DNA of 64,000 nt, from assembly GCA_030581615.1 (NCBI GenBank), contig JAKTTT010000027.1, positions 124,001-188,000 of the forward strand, given 5' to 3'. Made by a program: the position numbers and the translations under genes. Each line of letters starts with the position of its first letter. The first letter of the stretch is position 1. The notes under the pieces are model-generated. The model was not told where the DNA came from and ran no database searches. It saw only the letters and a list, made by a program, of their open reading frames with translations. Below are positions 30,730 to 41,700 of this stretch, piece by piece. This DNA comes from Alloascoidea africana. Its lineage: Eukaryota > Ascomycota > Alloascoideomycetes > Alloascoideales > Alloascoideaceae.

Positions 30730-32826
30730 TCAATTTACAAAGGTTTCAAATCCGGTGGATACAAACGCTCTTTTCATAAATGTATGCCATAATGAATCTG
30801 GATGATCATTTCTGATTTTTCTCTTGTTGTTGTTGTGATTCATCTCTGAATCTCCACTATTTTCTTCCAAATCTTGTTCTTTTTCTTGTTCATAACTGAT
30901 CAATGACTCTGGTGCCATATCAGCAGCCAATTGAACAATCTCACCTGTGATTAGACTGGGTAAGAAATAAGGTGCTTGATCAGTTTCATATTCAACTTTG
31001 AAACCAAAACTATTTGCCTTTTTGGAAATTTCCGCCTGTTTATCTCTATTCTCTTTATTATTAAAGGCATTGTTTATTTCTGAAATGTTTGCAAATAGTT
31101 GGGTATACCTGATTGGAGTAAACAATTGTGGGGTATATCCTGGACCATTCTCCACGATTTGACCATTTTTCCGTTTCGGTGGGAAAGACTTGTCTCTTTT
31201 ATTCTTCTTTTTCTTGTTTACCGGATCTGTGGTGATGACTCGACCATGTCTTAACCAGGATAACAATTGGGAAAAGACATTATTACCCCTGAATAATTCA
31301 ACTTGGTTGTTTATGAGATTTTTGTGTTCGTTTTCGTGTTGTTGTAGTTCCAGTTCATACTCTCGTTCAAATTCCTCGGATATCTGACCCCAGGATTTAC
31401 GATTGGTATTTTCACTCTTTATCTCATTTTCATTTTCAATTCCTGTAACATTGTATTCCCAAATTCGCATTGTGGGGAAAAAATTGGGGACAACGGGTGG
31501 ACTAACATATGAGACGACAAATCTTGAAGAGGCATCAAACTCGCGCTTTAGTTTTTTCAACCCTTGATTCTCCACAAGATCACTATTATTGCTCTTGATT
31601 TTCTTGATCTTGGAGAATACATCATCTCTTAGACCATTCAAATATTTGATTTTTCCCTTTCCTTTCCTCTTTTGAATAAACACCGTATCATCTTCAAAAT
31701 CGTAATCGTAATCGTCGTTGTAATCAAGATACTCATCATAGTCATCCAAATCAGAACTCAAGGGCAAAACATCATTCCCTAGATCCTGTTCAACACTTTT
31801 ATAAGCCCAAACTGTATCAAGAGGAATGAAATGATCGATATTCATATGCCCCCATTGTGAACCTATAACAACATCACGATATTCATAATTCCAAAGCGCG
31901 TATTTACGAAGACATGTCTTGTCATAATTTTTCAAAACTGGTGGTACATGACCTATAAGCCATGCTTTCATATTTCTTTTTCGAAGTTCTTTTAAAATGA
32001 TCCCCAACCATTCAAAATGTTTCCGACCTGGTTGACCATGTCCATCACAGTTATCAACAGAAGGATTACTTCGGAACCAGTATAGTGAGTTTAGCGAAAT
32101 TACAACAAGTTTATCCTTGATAACCTCTGTCAGAAAGTAACCGTTTTTTATGAAAATGTGCATTTGGTCTTGTGGGATAAAAGGCTGCCAGGCGTAATAG
32201 AGCTCTCTGGTGATGTCGGAGGGATCTTTATCCATGACGTTATGTGGGAACACATCGTTGTTGCCGATATTGGGCACGATAGGCAAAGACACGACTCCCT
32301 TATCCTTATCATCATCACCATCGTGAAACGTATCGATAAACTGTTTTGTAATGTAGCGGTTCAACTCAAACACCTGTTTTTTGTTTCTCGGCAGACCGTG
32401 ATCGTTATCATGTCTCACATTATCACCTGTCCAAATGACAAAATCAAACTCATCCTTCACATTTTCTTTAATCCATCGGAAGGTGGCCTCGATCAAGGAC
32501 AGCGGTGCATCACATGCGGTTATAGGAGCACCGTACTTTCCCGCAACCTCGGGCTTGACATGGCCCTTGTGACAGTTCTTATCCGGATCACTGCCTCGGA
32601 TGTAATATGGATCAGGGTGGAAATCCGTGATGTGGAGAAATCGACCTTTGAGGCGTTTAGTATGCCCCTTTTGTCTCTCTTCATGGCCCAGCAGCGTCTT
32701 TTCAAAAGACATCTCAAAGGGCAAATAGGCCGCTTGTACATGAGAATGGACCGTGATCGTAATCATGACCGTGATCAGGGCCAACAGCAGCAGGACCGTT
32801 AGACGAAACGTCTGAACGGCGCGCAT
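30730..32826 (-). CDS. PPN1: vacuolar endopolyphosphatase PPN1
   Basis: Ppn1 is a vacuolar metallophosphoesterase that cuts inorganic polyphosphate chains; in yeast it is induced by the PHO system. The 698-residue product has an N-terminal signal anchor (about residues 8-28, VLLLLALITVMITITV), fitting a type II protein sorted to the vacuole. Metal-site motifs are in order: LHITDFHPDPYY, WTGDNVRHD, NIGNNDVFPHN and LIGHVPP, as in Ppn1 and the acid-sphingomyelinase-like phosphatases. The typical Cys-bearing segments (NCDGHGQPG, DKTCLRKYALW) are present. A low-complexity acidic insert (DDYDEYLDYNDDYDYDFEDD) and Asn/Glu-rich stretches lengthen the C-terminal half. The ATG at 32826 is the first true ATG of the frame. 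A CAGCAG/CTGCTG repeat lies near its signal-anchor codons. Confidence 0.92.
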   Translation of the reverse strand: MRAVQTFRLTVLLLLALITVMITITVHSHVQAAYLPFEMSFEKTLLGHEERQKGHTKRLKGRFLHITDFHPDPYYIRGSDPDKNCHKGHVKPEVAGKYGAPITACDAPLSLIEATFRWIKENVKDEFDFVIWTGDNVRHDNDHGLPRNKKQVFELNRYITKQFIDTFHDGDDDKDKGVVSLPIVPNIGNNDVFPHNVMDKDPSDITRELYYAWQPFIPQDQMHIFIKNGYFLTEVIKDKLVVISLNSLYWFRSNPSVDNCDGHGQPGRKHFEWLGIILKELRKRNMKAWLIGHVPPVLKNYDKTCLRKYALWNYEYRDVVIGSQWGHMNIDHFIPLDTVWAYKSVEQDLGNDVLPLSSDLDDYDEYLDYNDDYDYDFEDDTVFIQKRKGKGKIKYLNGLRDDVFSKIKKIKSNNSDLVENQGLKKLKREFDASSRFVVSYVSPPVVPNFFPTMRIWEYNVTGIENENEIKSENTNRKSWGQISEEFEREYELELQQHENEHKNLINNQVELFRGNNVFSQLLSWLRHGRVITTDPVNKKKKNKRDKSFPPKRKNGQIVENGPGYTPQLFTPIRYTQLFANISEINNAFNNKENRDKQAEISKKANSFGFKVEYETDQAPYFLPSLITGEIVQLAADMAPESLISYEQEKEQDLEENSGDSEMNHNNNKRKIRNDHPDSLWHTFMKRAFVSTGFETFVN

Positions 32827-34119
32827 TAGTAGTGGAAGATGACAATAACAAGACACTAACTTAAACGAATAAACGGATGATCTGGATGTTCAAGGTAAAA
32901 GAGTACAAATCACCCTTAACAAAATTAGAAAAAGCGTATTTGTGTCCTCTTGTCCGTGTCCGCGCTTTCTCGGACTTTGAGTATTGTGTCATTTGGAAAA
33001 CCGGCTCCAGGCCCCAATATATTTATGGACAGGGCTGACTCCACCGGTGCGTTTCACAACCACTCGCCGTTGTCAAAGCACCCACGTTTCCCAGAGTCAC
33101 GTGGATCTCGACCTCTTCCTCTTATCCAGCTGCTGCTGCTGCTGCTGTTACCACCAAATTGTGTAAATTGTATTGAACTGTGACTTTATCTTTTTTTGAT
33201 TGATTTCTGTTAACTAAAGTTATCGGCAAGGCAGATCATTCCTATATGTGTGATTCTTATTTTTTCTCTTCTCTTCTTCATATGCATATATAAATAGGTG
33301 TATGGTAATAGATAATCTAATCAAAAAATCAAATCAAAAAAACAGCTACAACAAACAAAACAAAACAAAACAAATAAAAAGAATAAAAAAATAACGTATT
33401 TATATAGAAGGACATCAGCAAAGACAAAAGCATGACAAAATAGCAGCAATAGTAATAGTAGTAGTAATAGTAGTAGCTTTAAATTAGTGCGTGCGATTTC
33501 CTTTTTAAAAAACTCCAAGTTTCTCTCGTTTTATTGACAACAAATAGAAAATTTTTCTTACTTTTTTTTTTTTTTGGTCGGTAGGATGTTTTTCTGTTTC
33601 TCTTCTCTATAATATAAAATCTTGATAATTTGTTTGTTTTTTTTCTCCACAATCAAAAAAAAAAAAAAAAAAACACAACTTGTAAAAAACAAAACAAAAC
33701 AAAACAAACATAAATAAATAAATAAATAAGTAAACAATGGTCAATTACTAAGAATAAAAATAAAAAATAAGGCGAAAAGGGGAAAAGGGGAAAAGGTAAA
33801 AGTCAGGGCAACGGACGACATTGGACATGAAATGACATGTAAATGAAATTCAAAGGGAAAGAATGTATAAATAAATGAAAAAACAAAAAATGTAAAGTGG
33901 GGGAGGAATCTTTTTAAAAAAAATTAATAAAAGTTTGGGGATTAACGAATATCACGTTGTCGATGTTGTGGATGTCGATGATTCTTGTTCAGTTCTTTTT
34001 TTTGTGCTGTTGTTGTTCCTTGTTTCTTTAAAAAAATCAAAACCCGTGTTCATGATTATTATTATTATTTCTTTTTGTATCCATTTTTTTCTTTGTTGTT
34101 TCTTTACAGATTGGAAAGA
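32827..34119. other. promoter of PPN1 and 3' region of PSP1
   Basis: This 1.3-kb AT-rich gap has a long poly-A run (about 33655-33673), an AAACA/AACAA repeat (about 33690-33710) and an AATA repeat (about 33712-33729). No gene was recognised. Confidence 0.65.
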
Positions 34120-36771
34120 TTAGAACGATTGAAAGTTGTGATAGTATCCAGTAGAGGTTTGGGTCTGCATGTGCGATTGTGTTTGGGATTGGGATTGAGA
34201 CTGGGATTGAGACTGAGACTGAGACTGAGACTGGGACTGGGACTGGGGGGACTGAGATGATTGCATTTGAGCCTGTGATTGAGTCTGAGGTTGAACTTGA
34301 ACTTGAGACTGTGATCGCGGTTGAAGATATGCAAATCCTTGATGGGTAGGTTGAGAATGATCCGTGCTAAAATGAATTTGGCTAACACTGTTGAATCTCC
34401 CCAGATTGCCACCACCGTGTCTAGGAACATTAATCTCAAGACCTGGAGAAACAGGACTATAATCTTTTGAAGAATCGTATCGCCCCATGGAACTCAAACT
34501 CAAGTTCAAATTCTTGTTGAATCCAGTAAACGACTGTTGCATTGAAAACTGAGACCTCGAGTGCGCACCATGAATCAAATGATGGGATTTTTGAATCTGT
34601 TGTTGTTGCTGCTGCTGTTGTTGCTGTTGCTGTTGCTGTTGCTGCTGTTGATGCTGTTGTTTCCCCTCATGTGCGCTTCGAATAGATTCAGTAACATCGT
34701 CTAGAAAAGTACTGTTGAATCCGATTGGCGTCACCACACACATCCAAATTCGAGTCTTATAGATACGAAACAGATCTTTGACCAGGTGTCTAAAGTCGAT
34801 CCTTTGATTCGCATAATAAAAAAAAGTCAATTTACGACGATCCCATTGATACTCCGCATCAACAACGCTCATTGCAAGTTGATTTTCAGTAATTTTCAGA
34901 TTACACACTTGTAAGGCCTGTTCTTCATCGGCTTTTTTCCCCAAAAGTTGATTCACTTCATCGGGTTGTGCGAATCTTAAGATTTGTTTGGGTACAAGAA
35001 CACTTGGAGGTGCAGTAACGGTGGCACCCTGTTGTAAAGCAGCCTGTTGTTCCTGATGATGTTTCAACTTTAGAATCCGGGCTTCATCAATAGAAACATT
35101 GTCCTTGACAACTTTCCCCATGTCTTGACCTCTATCTGCATCCACAATGACAATATCTCCACGTTGAACGTACATGTTTGAAGTACTTGATAGATAAAAG
35201 ACATCTAGACGACCTGCTTTAAAAGCAACCAAATAAAGTGAATGACAAGGAACGGAGAGTTGCATTGTATTTAACCAACTACCTTGGAAAGGATTTAGAG
35301 ATTTGGCAAGTTCTTCAATTGTTCTTGCTTCAATTGCACCACGTTCACTGTCAAAATAGAAACCAACCCGTTCATAGATTGCCTGATGTATAGGTCCTGT
35401 AAGAATCTTTGTACCTTGTATAATCAGCCCATTATCCAGTGCAATTGATGCTCTTGAAGCGGAATTGTTGTCTGGTGCAGCAAGTATGCCGGAGGATTGG
35501 AGACCCATTTCGGAAAGTGGGTTATAAATACCAATGTTATCCCTAGGTGCAGCGGCAGCGCTGGCAGCAGCAGAGCTGGCAGCAGCAGCGATGGAGTGTC
35601 TTCGTGACTGGGGAGGAGATTCTGCGAGTAGGAAGGAAGGAAGTTTGGGATTCCAGAGGGGCTGTTGTTGGTGGTTGGGGTGGGAGTGAGGGTGGTATTG
35701 ACGACGCATTTGGCCTGATCTGAAAGATTGGGATTCAACGACTGAGTTTGCCGCAGTGTTTGGTCTGGAATGAGGAGACATTTCTTCCGAACATGAAACA
35801 GGAGCAGTGGGAGCGGGAGCGGGAGCGGGAGCGGGAGCGTTGGACATGATGTTCAAGGAGTTGAGATTCATTGCACCAGTTGTTGAGACAGGATTTGGGT
35901 TTGGATTTGGGTTTGGGTTTGGGTTTGACGATGCAGAAACTTGGTTCAGTCTGTTTTTCCACAGATTTACTTGTCTTGACCTGCTCCACTGTTCAAAAAG
36001 CGAGACTAGGTCGGAGGGCGCAGAGGACTCGGAATATGCGCTTACAGGGGGGTCTGAGCGTGTTGGAGGGGACGAGCTGTGGTTGTTGCGAAGTTGCTGG
36101 TGGAGATAGTAGCCGTCTGCGAAGTTTGCCGTGCCGGTGGCATCACCTGAACCAGCAGCACCAGCAGCACCAGCAGCTGCTGTGGCAGCAGCAGCAGCTG
36201 CTGTGGAGTTGAAGATGTGAGAGGTGAGGGAGGTGGTAAGGTCTGGGATGTCCAATTCCGGTCTTTGGCGAGACGAAAACTCTGCGGCAAAAGAGGGTCT
36301 TCTGGAGGATACTGCGGACACGCCGCCTCTCAGGGACGGGGGCAGGTAGTCATTGTCGTAGATGGAGCAGTCGGGGTTCTGGGGCAGCAGGATGGGTGGT
36401 TGGGGGTCGAAAGAGGCCGTGGTGAATGGCGAGAGGCAGGCAGACGAGGAAGGAGACTGGGATTGGATCGTTGCAGGGTTCTGTTGTGGGTGGTGGAGCA
36501 GTTGCTTGGAGGTGGAGCTGGAGGTGGTGGAGCTCGAGGTGTTGAGATCTGTTGCAGTTGGGGTTGCGGTTGAGGTTGTGTGGTTCTGGGACTTGTTCTG
36601 GCTCATTGGATAGACATCAGAGTCGGATTCATCCGCAAGATGGGAGGAGATGGAAAGAGAGCTAAAGTCCGAGATGGTGGAGCTCAGCGAGGATCTATCT
36701 GAGAGGCGGGAGTTTGGCAGAGAAGGGATTGAGTTTGCAAAGTAGGAGGATGTATCGTGATGCTGGCACAT
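34120..36771 (-). CDS. PSP1: PSP1-domain protein
   Basis: Psp1 is a low-complexity cytoplasmic protein first found as a suppressor of DNA polymerase alpha defects; its biochemical role is unsettled. The 883-residue product has a Ser/Thr/Ala-rich N-terminal half and a conserved C-terminal PSP1 domain at about residues 490-690. In order the domain shows LYLVAFKAGRLDVFYL, GDIVIVDADRGQDMGKVV, QILRFAQPDEVNQL, VVDAEYQWDRRKLTFFYY and LFRIYKTRIWMCVV. A poly-Gln tract of about 20 residues (CAG/CAA mixed) and a Ser-Gln repeat tail follow. The start is taken at 36771, because the upstream extension begins with a non-ATG codon. The promoter side carries the 30-bp palindrome at 37191-37220. Confidence 0.92.
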   Translation of the reverse strand: MCQHHDTSSYFANSIPSLPNSRLSDRSSLSSTISDFSSLSISSHLADESDSDVYPMSQNKSQNHTTSTATPTATDLNTSSSTTSSSTSKQLLHHPQQNPATIQSQSPSSSACLSPFTTASFDPQPPILLPQNPDCSIYDNDYLPPSLRGGVSAVSSRRPSFAAEFSSRQRPELDIPDLTTSLTSHIFNSTAAAAAATAAAGAAGAAGSGDATGTANFADGYYLHQQLRNNHSSSPPTRSDPPVSAYSESSAPSDLVSLFEQWSRSRQVNLWKNRLNQVSASSNPNPNPNPNPNPVSTTGAMNLNSLNIMSNAPAPAPAPAPTAPVSCSEEMSPHSRPNTAANSVVESQSFRSGQMRRQYHPHSHPNHQQQPLWNPKLPSFLLAESPPQSRRHSIAAAASSAAASAAAAPRDNIGIYNPLSEMGLQSSGILAAPDNNSASRASIALDNGLIIQGTKILTGPIHQAIYERVGFYFDSERGAIEARTIEELAKSLNPFQGSWLNTMQLSVPCHSLYLVAFKAGRLDVFYLSSTSNMYVQRGDIVIVDADRGQDMGKVVKDNVSIDEARILKLKHHQEQQAALQQGATVTAPPSVLVPKQILRFAQPDEVNQLLGKKADEEQALQVCNLKITENQLAMSVVDAEYQWDRRKLTFFYYANQRIDFRHLVKDLFRIYKTRIWMCVVTPIGFNSTFLDDVTESIRSAHEGKQQHQQQQQQQQQQQQQQQQQQIQKSHHLIHGAHSRSQFSMQQSFTGFNKNLNLSLSSMGRYDSSKDYSPVSPGLEINVPRHGGGNLGRFNSVSQIHFSTDHSQPTHQGFAYLQPRSQSQVQVQPQTQSQAQMQSSQSPQSQSQSQSQSQSQSQSQSQSQTQSHMQTQTSTGYYHNFQSF

Positions 36772-36980
36772 TTGGTTTGGATGGGGTGAAAACACACGAC
36801 GCAATCACGCTCGGCCAGACACGGTGAAATTGGAGGATTGGAAAAGGAGAAGTAGTAGAAGAAGAAGAAGAAGAAGAGGAAGAGGGAGGAAGAAAAAAGA
36901 CGAGGGCAGCGGGCTATTTATCAGACCCGGGCACCCGATACCCGATACCTGCCGCTGCTGCTGTCCAGGCCGCGACCCGG

Positions 36981-37025
36981 TCTGCTCTCCAGACTGCTCT
37001 CCAGACTGCTCTCCAGACTGCTCTC
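36981..37025. repeat. 12-nt CAGACTGCTCTC tandem repeat, about 4 copies
   Basis: Near-perfect 12-nt units follow each other in the promoter of PSP1. Confidence 0.85.
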
Positions 37026-37190
37026 GACTCCCTGCTCCCTACTCCCTACTCCCTACTCTCTCGCCACTTCTGGAGGCCTCTGCACCGAAGCCTCCCGCTC
37101 TCTGGGGCAATTGGCAGAGCAGGCCGCGCGAGAGGATACGGAGCTGGGCTGATGAGGGCAATCACAGGTGATTAGGCGCCGGGTGCGGGC

Positions 37191-37220
37191 CCGGGTGCGC
37201 AGCCCGGGCTGCGCACCCGG
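37191..37220. repeat. perfect 30-bp palindrome
   Basis: Positions 37191-37205 read CCGGGTGCGCAGCCC and 37206-37220 are the exact reverse complement, with no spacer. It lies 420 bp upstream of the PSP1 ATG. Confidence 0.95.
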
Positions 37221-38788
37221 CTCCCGCAGGATCAGATGATGATTCTGGCCGCTGTCTCTGCTCCAGCACCACCAGAACAGCACAAAAAGCTGGCTCTGGC
37301 CGTCCGACTGGCGTCCGACTGGCGTCCGGCTGCCCGTCCGGGCCCGTCCGGCTGCGATCCGGGTCCGGGTCCGGGTCCGGGTCTTCGGAGTCCTCTCGTG
37401 TGGGGGCTGCTGCAGAAAAAGAAAAAAGGGCCAGAATCCAGAAAACCGCGTGATGCGAAACCGGGCGGCCCGAGCAGCCCAGCACAGCTGCACTCGGGCC
37501 ATCTGCTGCTGGCGCTGCGCTGTGGGGAAGGGGAAGCCTCTCCCCACACGACACGGCCTGGCCCATTCTCGCTGCCCGTGCTGCGTTTTACGCGGCGCGA
37601 CCGTTTGGATGCGCGCATGTAAGCTGCCCGAAACGCTCTGCCGCAGCGAGCCCAGGCAGAGGCATGCGATGCACTCCTCTGTGCTCACGCAGACCAGAGC
37701 AGTTTAGTTCGCAGACCGAGTCTGAGTCTGAGTCTCGGTCTGAGTCTCGGTCTGAGTCTGGGTCTCCCGGCCAACGCCGGATGTGTTTCTGTTTCTGCAA
37801 GCGGCGAGGCCAATTTCGCTTTTCGCTTCTCCTCTTCGCTTCTCAGGTGATCGACTTCCCCAGACTCTTTCTCTTTCTTTCTCTCTCACTCTCTGCCATG
37901 GAGCTCGGATTCCCTTCCACCGTCTAGCACTAACTAATTCCAACAAACCGTGCTAAACTCCAACAAACTTTTACAAATTCTTACAAATTAGAATCTTCGT
38001 CGCACTGTAAAACCGCCTTTGGTTCGCGGCTCGGATATACAATCTGGCCAAGCGCCATGTCTAGCAAATCTCTCCTGGTCCAATCAATAAACAACTACTA
38101 ACCCGGCTTCCACGCAGATTTGCACTAGTATACAATAAATCTTCCTGCTAATCTGATTCAGCAAGTCATGAATTTGGAATGCAAGAATCCAGACGCGGTG
38201 TGTGGTGCTTTCGTTTTTTCGTTTTTTCGTTTTTTTCGTTTCGCGACGCGTATACAAGATTAGCTATCTCTCGTATCTCGTATCTCTACCTACTGTGGAC
38301 ACTTTTGCAACAAGATTCTTACTCCAATCCTCTCCAAAAAATCCCTTAAATATTTAAAAAAAAATCTTCTTAATGCTACCCCCCAAAACAATAAAATATC
38401 ATACTTCTTTACTATCACAATCTCCATAAACTACAAGTATTTTTGATCTTTGATTCAAAAATCGATCCTATACTACTACTATCATTAACTTTTCATAAAC
38501 AGCTCCAACTCAAACCTTATCCCGCCATCAAAATAGCTAGTTAGTTCCCACTATATACCCTGACAAGACTAATCTAGGAAGTTTACAAACATGCTTAATA
38601 CTTGATTTCCCCCCCAAGCTACTCTTAAATCTACCCTCCTAAAAAATAACCTTGTTTTCTCAATGATTAATTAATTGTTTTCCTTTTCCTTTTCCTTTTC
38701 CTTTTCGTATTCTTTTTCTTTTTTGTTTTGTTCTTTCCCATCTCCTTTATTCTTCCTTTCATATTGTTTACATCATCATCATCACACA

Positions 38789-41700
38789 ATGAAGAGAACT
38801 TCCGGTATAGACCTATCTGGTAACAACCCTAGAATAGGTCCTTGGATCCTCGGAAAAACTCTAGGTCATGGCTCAACAGGACGCGTCGTTTTGGCAAGAA
38901 ACTCCAAAACTGGTCAAAAAGCCGCTGTTAAAATCATATTGAAAAAAACACTTCAAGCTTTAGTAAATCCAAACAACAACAACAACAACACGGAGGATGA
39001 AAATGAGGAGGATACCCTATCTTTTGAAATTGAACGGGAAATCATCATCATGAAATTACTCGATCATCCAAATGTCATGAAATTGTTTGACGTTTGGGAA
39101 GGCTCAAAAGAACTTTTCTTGGTTTTGGAATATGCTGAAGGTGGTGAATTGTTCGATTACCTAATTGAAAACGGTAAATTAAAAGAACGAGAAGCCGTTA
39201 GGTACTTTAGACAGTTGATTTTGGGTATAGAATATTGTCACAGTTTCAACATATGGTAAGAACCCTCCTCCCTACTACCACCAATCTCTGCCCTTTCTTT
39301 CTCTAACAAACCTCAACTCCTTCTAGTCATCGTGATCTTAAACCTGAAAACATTCTACTGGATAAACACAAACACATCAAAATAGCAGATTTTGGAATGG
39401 CCGCACTTGAGAAAAACGAACAATTATTGGAAACTTCTTGTGGTTCCCCCCATTATGCATCTCCCGAAATTGTATCCGGAATAACCTATCACGGTTCATG
39501 TTCCGATATTTGGTCCTGTGGTGTTATTCTTTACGCTTTATTGGCTGGGAAATTACCATTTGATGATGAAAACATTGCGAATCTGTTGAGGAAAGTTCAA
39601 CAGGGAAATTACACCATTCCCACTGATTTATCATTACATGCAAAAGATTTGATTCGAAAAATATTAACGATAAATCCTGATAAACGTCCAACGGCTATCG
39701 ATATCTTACAACATCCTTTAATTACAAAATATTACCCGAATACTGTGAATCTTTCATCGGCTCTAAGTAGTGTTTGTTTTTCATTACCATTACACACTTT
39801 AAAAGATATCAATCCTCGGATTTTGGATAGTTTAGAGGTCCTGTTACGTGAACCGAGATCCAAAATCATAAACAACATCCTGTGTGATCAATCAAGTACA
39901 GAAAAAACTTTTTATTACCTTCTTATAAACCACGACAAATATTCAAAACAAGATCATGCAATTTCAAAAGGAACAAAACATAATAAACGATGTGTTTCTA
40001 ATAGAATCATCAAACAGGAACGACCCCATGCTCATAACTCCACCCCTTCTTCTTCTTCAAATTATGTGATTTCTCTTGATGATTCAACAAAAGATCTGAT
40101 ACTTAAAGCTGGTGGATTTGAAACTTTTCCCGGTTCTTCATGGCTTAATCATCAAAATGGGAATTCTTCTTCTCATTCCATAAGGATAACCGCATCCTCA
40201 TCTTTGAAAAAACCAATTTCATTCATTCATCAAAAAAATCAAAAATCAAAGATCTCTCAAAAAGGTTATTCTCTAATTCCTCGTCCTCCTTCTGCACCAA
40301 GAACAAGTCGAAAAAATTACAAATCCACCACCACCACCACCACCACAAGTGATAAATATAAAGAAACGGATAATGAAACCCCCCCACAAGATGATGAAAA
40401 AAGTTGGATAAATGTGGATGCAAATGAGTTTATCGATATATGTGATCGACTATTCAATACAAATTCCCAAAATGTCGATATCAATCTAACACCAAACATT
40501 TCACAATTGTCAAAACATGTGGAATCAGAATTCCCATCTTTGGAACCACCAAGACTTGTTCCAAAAATTGGATTTGAACCTTCGTCAATTGCTGTTGAAA
40601 AACAATTGCGATCGGTTTCGGATCCTGTTAAACATAGTCATAAATTAAACGATTTCGAAACCCATGAATTACGACGGTTTTTCTCTCTACTTTCGTTTTC
40701 TCATCTCGGTGGTTCTAACCAGGAAGGTGAAAAGTCTTCTAGTGATACGTTGAAACCTCCAGTGTCAACAAATGGTGTGGAGCAGCAACAGCAGCAGAAG
40801 CAGCATTTGGAATTGTCTGATACTTCAACATCCGAACAAAATTCACTATTCGATGTGATTCTGGATGAAGGTGAAGAATTGGGGAAATTATCGCAAGATC
40901 CCAGTATCGAGGAGCAAACAATACAGAATCCAGTGGACAAGGAAAAAGAACATACATTAAAAGGACTCGAATTTATAATCACTTCTGAAAATCATGTGGA
41001 TTCCTCCTCAACTCGTGAATCGGCTCCATTTTCCAACCAAAAAGATGGTAATGATTCACAAAGCAAAAACCTATTGAGACCCCCAGTTTTATCAAGTTTC
41101 AAGCCTCGTGATCGTGAAAACAGATGGTCCGATAAGAGTTGGGGGTCCTCTTCGGATCGTGATCGTGAAAGCAGTCGAGGGTTATCTGAATCTCCTGGTC
41201 CCTTGTTGGATAGACTTGGAATAAATCTGGATAATGAAGATCTTGAATATGCATTGGAAACACAAGAATATTCTCAAGAGCAGGTCGAGGTTGTGGATGG
41301 TACTTTTGTATCCAATAGTCCGAGTTTCCATTTATACCATGCTTTGAAATTGCCTGATCTTCCAGGTAATCTCATAAATCCCTTACATTTGGAATCAAAA
41401 CAACAACAGCAGCAACAGCAGCAACAGCAGCAACAACAGCAAAAACAACAGCATTTATCGAATGACAAGGATAAATCACTGCCTCAACTTCCTAAACCTG
41501 TTGCCCCCTATCAACCCAACTTTCAAAATCTATCCAGTAATGCATTTGATCAAATTGATACCAATAATGTCAATGTGTTTCGTCAACCAAGTCGAGCGAA
41601 ATATCCACATGCTAGAGTCTACTCTGGTCCAAAACAACTGGGAAGTGTAGGTGTTGTGCGATGTATTAGAGATACATCTCTTTATTCGTTTGAAACGGGG

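Larger units (their letters stand above)
36772..38788. other. long divergent promoter region with GC-rich core
   Basis: These 2 kb between PSP1 (-) and the GIN4/HSL1-type kinase (+) have a strongly GC-rich core (about 36930-37780). The core carries four 12-nt CAGACTGCTCTC-type repeats (36981-37025), CTCCCTA repeats (about 37033-37057), the 30-bp palindrome (37191-37220), GGGTCC repeats (about 37358-37382) and GTCTGA/GTCTCG repeats (about 37716-37766). The final 900 bp before the kinase are AT-rich and pyrimidine-rich. Overlapping frames on both strands of the GC core reflect composition and were not called as genes. Confidence 0.6.

Noticed and set aside
36217-36613. Gly-rich frames opposite PSP1
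   Set aside because: Antisense to the Ser/Thr-rich N-terminal coding sequence of PSP1, no motif.
37053-37800. Overlapping Arg/Pro/Ala-rich frames on both strands
   Set aside because: All are in the GC-rich promoter core where stop codons are rare; frames overlap each other and contain the repeats and palindrome.
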